From Actinomycetes bacterium (GTDB taxonomy: Bacteria; Actinomycetota; Thermoleophilia; BMS3ABIN01), in contig JAJYLK010000036.1 of NCBI GenBank assembly GCA_021787775.1, positions 1 to 8,367 on the forward strand: a stretch of DNA of 8,367 nt. The letters are read 5' to 3'. The translations under genes and the position numbers were made by a program. Shown here in pieces: positions 1-5,736 of this stretch (within the stretch, counting starts at the first letter, position 1; every line of letters begins with the position of its first letter). The notes under the pieces are model-generated. The model was not told the origin of the DNA and made no database searches. It was given only the letters and a program-made list of their open reading frames with translations.

Positions 1-1106
1 GGCAGCACGCCGCTGCGTTCGTAACGGTAAACCGTGCCCAACTCCGCCCAGCGGATCGGCAGCTCGCGGTAGGAACGGGTGCGATTCTTGTAGATCTTGA
101 TGTGGCCGGGGCAGTTCATCGGCTTGACGATGTATTCCTGTCCCTCGATGTCCATCGGCGAGTACATGTTCTCGCGGTAAAAGTCCCAGTGGCCGGAGGT
201 CTTCCACAGCTCGACGCTGGCGATATGCGGGATCATCACCATCTCGTAACCGTTGGCAAGATGGGCGTCGCGCCAGAAATCCTCGATCACCTTCCGTATC
301 AGCGCCCCTTTTGGATGCCATAGCGGCAGCCCGGCGCCCACCTCTTCGTCGATGTGGAACAGGTCCAGCTGCTTGCCCAGCAGCCGGTGGTCGCGCCGCT
401 CGGCTTCCTTCAGCTTCTCAAGATGCTCGTCCAGCTGTTTTTGCGTCGCAAACGCGGTGCCGTAGATGCGGGTCAGCATCGGGTTCTTCTCGTCGCCGCG
501 CCAGTAGGCGCCAGCCACCGACAGCAACCTGAAAGCCTTGAGCCTGCCGGTATCAGGGATGTGCGGTCCGCGGCACATGTCGGTGAATTCACCGTTGGTG
601 TATGTGCTGGCCGCCTCTGCAGCCGGCAGCTCGGTGAGCAGCTCCAGCTTGAACGGCTGGCCGGCAAACTGCGCCGCCGCCGCCTCGCGGCTGAGCTCGC
701 GGCGCGTAAACGGCGCCGCCGCCCCGGCCAGCTTGCGCATCTCTTCCTCGATGCGGGGCAGCTCCGCGTCGCTGATCGGCGCCGGCAGCTGAAAGTCGTA
801 GTAAAAACCGTCGGCGATCGCCGGGCCGATGCCCAGCTTTGTGCCGGGATAAAGCCGCGTCACCGCGTCGGCAAGCACGTGCGCAGCGCTGTGCCGCAGC
901 ACCTCCATCCCCTGCGGCGAATCGCCGGTGATGATGCTGATGCTGTCACCGGCCTCAAGCGGCCGGGAAAGATCGGCTGGCTCGCCGTTTACCACCGCGG
1001 CCACGGCCGCCTTGGCCAGTCGTTGCCCGATGGCGGCCGCCGCGTCGAGGGCAGTGGCGCCTTCCGGCACGTCGATCGTTGAATTGTCAGGCAGTTTTAT
1101 ATCCAT
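1..1106 (-). CDS. thrS: Threonyl-tRNA synthetase, N-terminal part (cut by window edge)
   Basis: This enzyme charges tRNA-Thr with threonine in the cytoplasm and edits mischarged Ser-tRNA. About 368 codons are visible, against roughly 640 for the bacterial family; the C-terminal catalytic remainder and anticodon-binding domain lie beyond position 1. Translation from 1106 starts MDIKLPDNSTIDVPEGATA, a typical TGS domain (residues 1 to about 62). The editing domain follows with the HxxxH motif (HSAAH, His72 and His76) and the MCRGPH motif (around 555-580). Near the left edge are KPMNCPGH, with the zinc-ligand Cys, and RYERSG of class II motif 2. The ATG at 1104-1106 is chosen because the TGS domain begins right there; the upstream Shine-Dalgarno is only a weak purine stretch (AGAAGAG). 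The gene sits just after an intrinsic terminator that closes the upstream SHOCT genes, so it probably has its own promoter in the short 1107-1150 gap, although no clear promoter is visible. Identity is secure. Confidence 0.97.
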   Translation of the reverse strand, partial: MDIKLPDNSTIDVPEGATALDAAAAIGQRLAKAAVAAVVNGEPADLSRPLEAGDSISIITGDSPQGMEVLRHSAAHVLADAVTRLYPGTKLGIGPAIADGFYYDFQLPAPISDAELPRIEEEMRKLAGAAAPFTRRELSREAAAAQFAGQPFKLELLTELPAAEAASTYTNGEFTDMCRGPHIPDTGRLKAFRLLSVAGAYWRGDEKNPMLTRIYGTAFATQKQLDEHLEKLKEAERRDHRLLGKQLDLFHIDEEVGAGLPLWHPKGALIRKVIEDFWRDAHLANGYEMVMIPHIASVELWKTSGHWDFYRENMYSPMDIEGQEYIVKPMNCPGHIKIYKNRTRSYRELPIRWAELGTVYRYERSGVL

Positions 1107-1147
1107 GAAATGCTCTTCTTTTCTCTGGCGAAGTTTAACACAGCGCA

Positions 1148-1178
1148 ACAAAAAAGGCGGCCAGGCCGGCCGCCTTTC
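1148..1178 (-). terminator. Rho-independent terminator between SHOCT gene and thrS
   Basis: A perfect 10-bp inverted repeat (AAAGGCGGCC at 1153-1162 and GGCCGCCTTT at 1168-1177) flanks a 5-base loop. On the minus strand it is followed by a run of six T (1155-1150). It starts about 25 bases after the stop codon of the His-rich SHOCT gene and ends about 45 bases before the thrS start. The simple reading is a terminator for the SHOCT gene. Its closeness to thrS leaves room for an attenuator role, but no T-box specifier or antiterminator sequence is visible. Confidence 0.85.
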
Positions 1179-1202
1179 ATGGATATCGGTCAGGTGCGAG
1201 AA

Positions 1203-1442
1203 TCAGGCTTCGATGTCCTTCTTCCTGTCCAGATACTCCTGCCTGTCGATCTCGCCCCGCGCATAGCGCTCATCAAGGATCTGCCGCGGTGTCATCGTGG
1301 CAGGGCCGCCTCCGTGTTCGCCCCACGAGTGATCATGATGATGGCAGCAATGCTTGTGCCCGTTGTGGTGATGATGGTGATGCCCACCATCCACCAGCAG
1401 CCAGATCAACACGATGACGCCGATAATGAATATCAATCCCAT
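1203..1442 (-). CDS. Small membrane protein with His/Cys-rich cluster and SHOCT tail
   Basis: A 79-residue protein of unknown function. Residues 2-17 are one hydrophobic segment (GLIFIIGVIVLIWLLV), probably a membrane anchor. Residues 21-43 hold 13 histidines plus the adjacent pair Cys32-Cys33, a dense potential metal-binding patch. Residues 54-79 form a SHOCT-type short C-terminal domain with the core RYARGEIDRQEY. The start ATG at 1440-1442 has a good Shine-Dalgarno (AGGAGAG) about 6 bases upstream. The gene follows another SHOCT gene (1577-1882) on the same strand and ends at a strong terminator. SHOCT domains occur at the C-termini of many bacterial membrane proteins and are thought to mediate oligomerisation; no enzymatic role is known. 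Binding of Ni, Zn, Cu or Co by the cluster is inference. Confidence 0.85.
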   Translation of the reverse strand: MGLIFIIGVIVLIWLLVDGGHHHHHHNGHKHCCHHHDHSWGEHGGGPATMTPRQILDERYARGEIDRQEYLDRKKDIEA

Positions 1443-1511
1443 TCTTCTCTCCTAACCTTAACGCGATCCGGTGGTTCCGATCCCTCGTCCTCGAAAATCC
1501 CGAGAGTTTAA

Positions 1512-1536
1512 GAGGGCGGCCCGGGGGACCGCCCTC
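1512..1536 (-). terminator. Hairpin in the gap between the two SHOCT genes
   Basis: An 8-bp perfect inverted repeat (GAGGGCGG at 1512-1519, CCGCCCTC at 1529-1536) has a 9-base loop. On the minus strand it is followed by TTAAACT rather than a true U-tract. It lies 41 bases after the stop of the upstream SHOCT gene and 70 bases before the start of the next one. It may be a weak terminator or a transcript-stabilising structure that sets the relative amounts of the two proteins. Confidence 0.45.
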
Positions 1537-1576
1537 CTCGGGTGATATGCGTGCCGGAGGCTCGCAAATTCCAATC

Positions 1577-1882
1577 TCAGCTGGAAAGGTCCTGAAGCTT
1601 TTCCTCGTACTCGGGCTTGTCGATCTCGCCCCGCGCGTAGCGGACTTTCAGGATATCGACCGGACTGCCGGCCGCGGCGGTTCCCGCCGCTGACTCAGCC
1701 GGCGCTGTGGCGGCCGGAGCAACCGCGCCATGGCGGCGGTAATGCTTGACCAGCAGCACCACCAGCACCACGATGGCGGCTATAGCCAACGCGCAAAGGA
1801 TAAACGGCAGAACACCACCAGCGTAGTGGTGCACACCGGGGCCGTAATGGCCGCCTCCCCAGCTTCTTCCATATCTCATCAT
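1577..1882 (-). CDS. Small membrane protein with SHOCT tail
   Basis: A 101-residue protein of unknown function. The N-terminus (residues 1-23) is rich in Gly, His, Tyr and Arg. Residues 24-45 form one transmembrane segment (VLPFILCALAIAAIVVLVVL). Residues 46-51 are basic (KHYRRH), suggesting a cytoplasmic side after the helix. An Ala/Pro/Gly linker (52-74) leads to a SHOCT domain at 75-98 (DILKVRYARGEIDKPEY). The start at ATG 1880-1882 is chosen because AGGAGGT lies at 1891-1897, 8 bases upstream; an in-frame extension to 1963 is unlikely. It has the same SHOCT core (RYARGEID) as the neighbour at 1203-1442, so the pair probably arose by duplication or works together. The long leader contains a compound hairpin. 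Confidence 0.85.
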   Translation of the reverse strand: MMRYGRSWGGGHYGPGVHHYAGGVLPFILCALAIAAIVVLVVLLVKHYRRHGAVAPAATAPAESAAGTAAAGSPVDILKVRYARGEIDKPEYEEKLQDLSS

Positions 1883-1890
1883 CAGGAATG

Positions 1891-1897
1891 ACCTCCT
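1891..1897 (-). promoter_or_regulatory. Strong ribosome binding site deciding the SHOCT gene start
   Basis: AGGAGGT on the minus strand, 8 bases before ATGATG. It selects the start at 1882 over the upstream in-frame start at 1963. Confidence 0.8.
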
Positions 1898-1932
1898 CGT
1901 ATAATTCCGGTTTGGGACAGTCGCGCGCCTTC

Positions 1933-1977
1933 CGTCCGGTTCCGCCGCCACCTGGCGGCTCACCGAATTGCCGGACG
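1933..1977 (-). other. Compound stem-loop in leader of SHOCT gene
   Basis: Two nested perfect inverted repeats are present. The outer stem is CGTCCGG (1933-1939) with CCGGACG (1971-1977). The inner stem is GCCGCC (1944-1949) with GGCGGC (1954-1959) around the loop ACCT. An asymmetric internal loop separates them. The structure would form in the 5' untranslated region about 50 bases before the start codon. No known riboswitch consensus was recognised. Confidence 0.5.
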
Positions 1978-2072
1978 CTCACCGACCCTAAAGCTAATTA
2001 TCGATGACAGGCGTGAAAAAAGTGTAAGCCGGAGGTTAAATAAGTGTTAAATTTGCGGGGAATTGTCACCAG

Positions 2073-2126
2073 CAAAGGACTTACGACCGGTGGAGGATTT
2101 ACGACCGGCAAAGGATTTACGACCCT
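2073..2126. repeat. Three tandem 18-bp direct repeats
   Basis: Units lie at 2073-2090, 2091-2108 and 2109-2126, with consensus CAAAGGATTTACGACCGG and a core of GGAYTTACGACC kept in all three. They lie between the stop of the FMN reductase gene (2140) and the SHOCT gene start (1882), in otherwise AT-richer DNA, upstream of the presumed SHOCT promoter region. Arrays of this kind often bind a regulator, but the 18-bp period is not a whole number of helical turns. No cognate protein can be named. Confidence 0.75.
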
Positions 2127-2139
2127 TGCATGTTTTGCG

Positions 2140-2739
2140 TCAGTGCAAGTTTTTGAGCCTGCCCGCCCAGAGCGCGAGCTGATCCAGCAGGATGCCGGCG
2201 GGTTCGTTCAGCGGTTCCAGCAGGGAAAGCGCATCGGCTTTATCCGCGGCCCGCGCGGCATTGAAAATCGCCGGCGGGATATGCAGCGCGTCGCGGATCG
2301 GCATCATGCGCAGTTCCACGGATACCAGCCGCAGCTGCTCCACCGAGCGGACGCCCATGGCGCTGCCATAGCTGACAAAGCCAATCGGTTTGCCCTGCCA
2401 GGCCTCGAAGACATAATCGATGGCATTCTTCAGTACGGCCGGGTAGCCGTGATTGTATTCGGGAGCGACAACGATGTAGCCATCCCCCTGCTTCACCTTC
2501 TCTGTCCAGCGCACCACCCCCGGAGCGGTGTAGCTTTCCCGGGCGGCGGAAGGCGTCACCGGCTCGTCGAAGAATGGCAAAGGATATTCCCTGAGGTCAA
2601 TCAGTTCCGCATCCAGACCGTCGCGCTCCGCGGCCATGGCATGGATCCAGCGCGCCGGCCGCTCACTGAACCGGCCTCGCCGCGTGCTGCCCATGATGAT
2701 CTGGATCTTAAGCAGGGGAAGCTCTCCGCGCTCAGGCAC
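2140..2739 (-). CDS. NADPH-dependent FMN reductase family flavoprotein
   Basis: A 199-residue cytoplasmic flavodoxin-fold oxidoreductase that binds FMN and takes electrons from NAD(P)H; family members are usually 180-200 residues. Residues 9-24 form the first beta strand and FMN phosphate loop (LLKIQIIMGSTRRGRF). Residues 93-109 carry the family signature PEYNHGYPAVLKNAIDY. GFVSYGSAMG follows. The start is inferred as GTG at 2737-2739, because GGAGG lies 5 bases upstream and no ATG precedes the first strand; starting at Met16 would delete the phosphate loop. This start overlaps the bacterioferritin stop by 8 bases, so translation is probably coupled. In context the enzyme may reduce flavin or the ferritin core to release iron, but this is inference; quinone or azo reduction is also possible for the family. 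Confidence 0.9.
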   Translation of the reverse strand: MPERGELPLLKIQIIMGSTRRGRFSERPARWIHAMAAERDGLDAELIDLREYPLPFFDEPVTPSAARESYTAPGVVRWTEKVKQGDGYIVVAPEYNHGYPAVLKNAIDYVFEAWQGKPIGFVSYGSAMGVRSVEQLRLVSVELRMMPIRDALHIPPAIFNAARAADKADALSLLEPLNEPAGILLDQLALWAGRLKNLH

Positions 2740-3283
2740 CGGCTCCTCCGCCGGCCTGGCGGGCGGCGAAACCCTGGTAGACAATTCCGGTTGCTGATGG
2801 GGTGCCGGCGATCCGGGCAAGATAGACGTCACCCAGCGTCGCGATGTGCTCGCGCACGTTGTCAAAATAGTTGAAATGCAGCTGTTCGTCGTCGATGATC
2901 GACTCCAGCAGCTTGACGCTGGTGCTGTCACCGTTCTCGCGGCAGACGATCAGGAATCCGTTGTAGGCGTCGATGGCGCCCTCTTCCAGCCGCGTGTCGG
3001 CGTTGAAGACGAGCGCCGCATCCTTGTCGCGCTCCGGCGTGCCCAGCGGCGCGGTGGCCGGCTCTCCTCCAAGCTCCTTGATCCGCTCGGCGAACATCTC
3101 CGCGTGCCGCATCTCGTCGATGGCGATCAGCTTCACGCTGGCGGCCAGCTCGCCATAGTCCATATCGGCCAGATTGTAATGGTGATTCATGTATTGCATG
3201 ATCGCATTCAGTTCCAGCCCGCGCGCCTGGTTAAGCACATCGATGACTTTTGCTGTCTTTTCCTGCCTGGATGACTGCTGCAT
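2732..3283 (-). CDS. bfr: Bacterioferritin / ferritin-like iron storage protein
   Basis: A 183-residue four-helix ferritin-like protein that oxidises Fe(II) and stores it as a mineral core in a cytoplasmic cage. Ferroxidase ligands can be placed: Glu24 (RGLELNAIMQY), Glu57 and His60 (IDEMRHAE), Glu100 or Glu101 (RLEEGAID), and Glu133 and His136 (DDEQLHF). Met58 in DEMRH matches the heme-ligating Met52 of E. coli Bfr, so heme binding is plausible. The protein is longer than the usual 155-160 residues because of a C-terminal tail that ends in AARQAGGGAGA. ATG at 3281-3283 is chosen because AAGGAGT stands directly upstream; a GTG at 3319 has no properly spaced site. The 3' end overlaps the FMN reductase start by 8 bases, and the Gly-Gly codons of the tail double as that gene's ribosome binding site. 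A rubrerythrin- or Dps-like assignment is less likely. Confidence 0.9.
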   Translation of the reverse strand: MQQSSRQEKTAKVIDVLNQARGLELNAIMQYMNHHYNLADMDYGELAASVKLIAIDEMRHAEMFAERIKELGGEPATAPLGTPERDKDAALVFNADTRLEEGAIDAYNGFLIVCRENGDSTSVKLLESIIDDEQLHFNYFDNVREHIATLGDVYLARIAGTPSATGIVYQGFAARQAGGGAGA

Positions 3284-3296
3284 TTTTACTCCTTGG

Positions 3297-3311
3297 TCAT
3301 TGCCGGCACAT
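3297..3311 (-). CDS. Possible four-codon leader ORF (MCRQ) before bacterioferritin
   Basis: On the minus strand, GGGAGGT (3318-3324) is followed after 6 bases by ATG TGC CGG CAA TGA. The stop lies 13 bases before the bacterioferritin start codon and directly before that gene's own AAGGAG. A mini-ORF this short can arise by chance. Its good ribosome binding site and its position inside the leader make a translational control role possible, but nothing in the sequence proves translation. Confidence 0.25.
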   Translation of the reverse strand: MCRQ

Positions 3312-3327
3312 GAAACCACCTCCCGCT

Positions 3328-3346
3328 CCGGCGGCGAATCCGCCGG
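3328..3346 (-). other. Hairpin in bacterioferritin leader
   Basis: A 7-bp perfect stem (CCGGCGG at 3328-3334, CCGCCGG at 3340-3346) has a 5-base loop. It can be extended imperfectly by CCCGC (3322-3326) pairing with GCGGG (3354-3358). The extension would sequester the upstream Shine-Dalgarno-like GGGAGG of the mini-ORF. There is no U-tract, so it is not a standard terminator. Confidence 0.45.
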
Positions 3347-3373
3347 CGGCGCTGCGGGAAGGATGATGGTTCC

Positions 3374-3379
3374 ATTATA
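3374..3379 (-). promoter_or_regulatory. Putative -10 box (TATAAT) for bacterioferritin operon
   Basis: A perfect TATAAT on the minus strand lies about 90 bases before the bacterioferritin ATG in the 186-base gap after the phosphatase gene. The matching -35 is poor: the best candidates are TTGTAA at 14 bases or TTTTGT at 16 bases. An activator-dependent promoter is possible. No Fur-box-like palindrome is evident. Confidence 0.5.
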
Positions 3380-3410
3380 TCCGGCGGAAAGGGTTACAAA
3401 ACGGTCGACG

Positions 3411-3426
3411 CGGCCGTTGCCGGCCG
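3411..3426. repeat. CGGCCG inverted repeat after phosphatase gene
   Basis: CGGCCG (3411-3416) and CGGCCG (3421-3426) flank TTGC. On the minus strand this is a 6-bp stem closed by a GCAA tetraloop. It lies between the phosphatase stop and the bacterioferritin promoter and is possibly part of a U-less termination region. Confidence 0.35.
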
Positions 3427-3454
3427 GAACGGAAACAGGACCGCCTGCCGGACC

Positions 3455-3470
3455 GCGGCGAAGGCGCCGC
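3455..3470 (-). terminator. Hairpin at 3' end of phosphatase gene, no U-tract
   Basis: GCGGCG (3455-3460) and CGCCGC (3465-3470) form a 6-bp perfect stem with a 4-base loop. The stem starts right at the TAG stop of the phosphatase gene. No T-run follows on the minus strand, so this would be a non-canonical terminator or an RNA-stabilising structure. Confidence 0.3.
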
Positions 3471-5620
3471 TAGTCACGCTTCAGCGAAATCGCCAGCAGC
3501 GCCATGTCGTCGTTGAGGGTGCCGCCGGTGAACGCGTTAATCGTATCGAAGATATGATCGGGCAGGTCACGGGCGGAGTGCGTGTGCCTGAGCGCCTCGG
3601 CCAGCCGCTGCCGGCCGAAGAACTCGCCATCCGCGCTGCGGGACTCGATGGCGCCGTCAGTGTAAAGCACGAGCACATCGCCGGGTTCCAGCCGCGTCTC
3701 ATCGCCGCTGAACTCCAGCCAGGGAAAGGCGCCGATCAGCGGCGAGGCGTGTTCCAGATGATCGATCTTGCCGTCATTTCGCCTGATCAGGGCCGGTGGA
3801 TGACCGCCGCTGCAGTAACTCAGCCGGCCGGTGTCGACCTCCAGGATACCGAAGAAAACCGTGACAAAGCGGTCGCCAGCGGCGCGCATGATGACCGTGT
3901 TCGTCTTTTCCAGCACATCAGCCGGAGGATAACCCTGGTGAGCGAACGCCTTGATCGTGTTCTCAACGATCACCGTCAGTGAAGCCGCCGAGACGCCCTT
4001 GCCGGAGACGTCGCCGATGACGATGCCGATGCGCTTGTCATCGATCTCGAAAATATCGTAAAAATCGCCACCGATCCTCGCCGCCTCCGTCGCGGAGTGG
4101 TAGACGTGGCCAAAGCTGATGCCGGGCAGTTCCTGGGGCGTGATCAGCAGTGTCTCCTGCAGCGTCTCCGCGATATGGAGCTCGGTGCGGTAAATGCGGG
4201 CATTCTCCAGCGCCAGCGACAGGGACGCCGCCAGTTTGGCGGCGAAATCGACCTGCAAGTCGGTGAACCCTCTTGAGGTCTGACTGTGGACAAACCTGAG
4301 CGCGGCGATGACTTTACCCCGAAGCATGATCGGCATCAACATCATCGACTTGACATGGAACGCTTCGATGATCACCGTAGCCAGGGTGCTGGCGACTTCA
4401 TCGTCATTGATCAGAACAGTTTCTTTTGTCCGTGCCATCTTTTCCAAGCCATGGGCAATATCGCTGCGGATGCGCATGCCGATCATCTCCGGCGGAAGTC
4501 CGTACAGATAACGAAGCTCCCAGTAGCCATCCCGGCGTATCTCGATCGAAGCCGACTGGCAGCCAACGGCCTTCGCCGCTTCCACGACCACCGACTGCAG
4601 GATCTGGTTGTAATCAAGCGTCGAGGTGATCGAGGTGTTGATATCGTTGAGGGATTCGCGCAGCCGCGCCGCCCGCTTCTCTTCCGAAACGTCACGGAAC
4701 ACCAGCACGGCGCCGATCACCGCGCCGCCCAAGGTCCGGATCGGCGCGCAGCTGTCAGCAATCGAATGACGCCTGCCGTCGCGGGAGATCAGCGCCGTAT
4801 GGTTGGCAAGGCCAACGATCGTCCCAGTGTCAAGTGCCCGCCTGACCGGATCAACCGCCGCTTCACCGGTCACCTCATTGACGATTTCAAACACTTCCAG
4901 CAGCGGCCGGCCGCGCGCCCCTTCTTCCGTCCAGCCGGTCAGATCCTGGGCCACCTTGTTGATCATGACGACTTTTTCATCAATGTCAGTGGCGATGACG
5001 CCGTCACCGATGCTCCCCAGGGTTACCGCCAGCCGCTCCCGCTCCTCATGCAGCATGCGCTGCGCCTGCTTGCGTTCGGCGATCTCGCGCTCCAGCGCCG
5101 CGGTCCTGGCATGCACCAGCTCTTCCAGGTGCTGGCGATGGCGGTTGAGTTCCTGCTCGTAATAGACGCGCTCGAAAGCGGCGCCCACCATGCCAGAGAT
5201 GGCGAGATAGACGTTCAGCATCTCCTTCGGCACCGGCTCTGTGCCGGCGTGTCCGATCAGCATTACACGGGTGACTTCCGTTTCAACTACCACGGGCAGG
5301 AATATTGTCATCGAGGGCTCCGGCGCCGCCAGCACCGCGGTCGCCATAAAACCGCTGGCCAGCACATCGCCGGTCAACTCCCTGAACTCATCCGTCAGCG
5401 TCAGCCCGACCGCAACTGAATCGTTCAGCGTGTAGTACGGCAGCGTGATGCTGCCGTCCGGTTCCTTTCTCACAAATGCGATCCATTCGGCGGGAAAATG
5501 TGCGGTGAGGAAAAGGGAAAGGTGTTCCTCCATCTCCTGCAGCTGGTTCAGGCTGACAACGTACTGGACGGTCTTGATGAACGCCTCGAACAGCTCTGAT
5601 TCGTAACGAAAATTCTTCAT
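3470..5620 (-). CDS. Multi-sensor SpoIIE/RsbU-type PP2C protein serine phosphatase
   Basis: A 716-residue signalling phosphatase, probably cytoplasmic since no signal peptide or membrane helix is visible. Domains in order: an N-terminal GAF-like region (about 1-152); a charged coiled coil (about 153-200, rich in Glu, Arg and Gln); a PAS domain (about 196-312, GDGVIATDIDEKVVMIN, ending FRDVSEEK); a second GAF domain (about 325-478); and a SpoIIE PP2C domain (about 485-714). Catalytic and metal residues are intact: GGDFYD (517-522), GDVSGKG (536-542), SGGHPP (604-609), YTDG (653-656) and NDD (703-705). By family, such proteins dephosphorylate anti-anti-sigma (STAS) partners and so control an alternative sigma factor or another partner switch; no such partner is in the window. 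Its ATG overlaps the stop of a 39-residue ORF by ATGA, and a B12-binding gene lies upstream, so the phosphatase is probably co-expressed with a cobalamin-binding partner. The ligands of the PAS and GAF domains are unknown. Confidence 0.93.
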   Translation of the reverse strand: MKNFRYESELFEAFIKTVQYVVSLNQLQEMEEHLSLFLTAHFPAEWIAFVRKEPDGSITLPYYTLNDSVAVGLTLTDEFRELTGDVLASGFMATAVLAAPEPSMTIFLPVVVETEVTRVMLIGHAGTEPVPKEMLNVYLAISGMVGAAFERVYYEQELNRHRQHLEELVHARTAALEREIAERKQAQRMLHEERERLAVTLGSIGDGVIATDIDEKVVMINKVAQDLTGWTEEGARGRPLLEVFEIVNEVTGEAAVDPVRRALDTGTIVGLANHTALISRDGRRHSIADSCAPIRTLGGAVIGAVLVFRDVSEEKRAARLRESLNDINTSITSTLDYNQILQSVVVEAAKAVGCQSASIEIRRDGYWELRYLYGLPPEMIGMRIRSDIAHGLEKMARTKETVLINDDEVASTLATVIIEAFHVKSMMLMPIMLRGKVIAALRFVHSQTSRGFTDLQVDFAAKLAASLSLALENARIYRTELHIAETLQETLLITPQELPGISFGHVYHSATEAARIGGDFYDIFEIDDKRIGIVIGDVSGKGVSAASLTVIVENTIKAFAHQGYPPADVLEKTNTVIMRAAGDRFVTVFFGILEVDTGRLSYCSGGHPPALIRRNDGKIDHLEHASPLIGAFPWLEFSGDETRLEPGDVLVLYTDGAIESRSADGEFFGRQRLAEALRHTHSARDLPDHIFDTINAFTGGTLNDDMALLAISLKRD

Positions 5621-5736
5621 CCCAGTTCCAACTCCAGAGGTTGCAAAAACAGGTTCTCGAGAAACAGCTGCTCGAAATCTTCCGACCGGCCGCCGTTCCC
5701 GATGTTCGCATCAGGATGACAAAAGGAAAAGTTCAC
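5617..5736 (-). CDS. Candidate 39-residue protein between B12 domain and phosphatase
   Basis: No recognised family. The frame starts at GTG 5734-5736, overlapping the TGA of the B12-binding gene as GTGA, and ends at TGA 5617-5619, overlapping the ATG of the phosphatase gene as ATGA. It exactly fills what would otherwise be a 112-base gap. A weak GAGG lies 7 bases before the GTG. The product begins VNFSFCHPDANIGNGG and ends EDFEQLFLENLFLQPLELEL plus Gly. The second half is acidic and rich in Leu and Phe and could form an amphipathic helix; residues 6-7 are Cys-His. Two perfect four-base overlaps favour a real, translationally coupled gene, perhaps an adaptor joining the B12 protein to the phosphatase. 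It might instead be only a coupling ORF that carries ribosomes through, or the remains of a once-fused linker. Confidence 0.5.
   Translation of the reverse strand: MNFSFCHPDANIGNGGRSEDFEQLFLENLFLQPLELELG

Noticed and set aside
354..1082. Plus-strand ORF of 242 codons.
   Set aside because: It is antisense to thrS, which is recognised by its TGS and editing motifs.
1107..1202. T-box leader for thrS.
   Set aside because: No T-box core sequence and too little space; the only structure is a plain terminator hairpin.
1883..1963. In-frame N-terminal extension of the first SHOCT protein.
   Set aside because: AGGAGGT correctly spaced before ATG 1882 decides the start, and the extension covers the leader hairpin.
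2044..2874. Plus-strand ORF starting GTG at 2044 with GGAGG 8 bases upstream and a hexapeptide repeat (GxTT-type) at its start.
   Set aside because: Most of it is antisense to the secure FMN reductase and bacterioferritin genes and matches no family. The hexapeptide repeat is just the translation of the 18-bp DNA repeat.
3284..3319. Alternative GTG start for bacterioferritin at 3319.
   Set aside because: It lies inside a Shine-Dalgarno-like stretch, whereas ATG 3283 has AAGGAG at the right distance and gives a family-like N-terminus.
4286..5419. Long plus-strand ORF of 377 codons.
   Set aside because: It is exactly antisense to the phosphatase gene, whose domains and catalytic motifs are all in the minus frame. 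Long antisense frames are common in GC-rich DNA.
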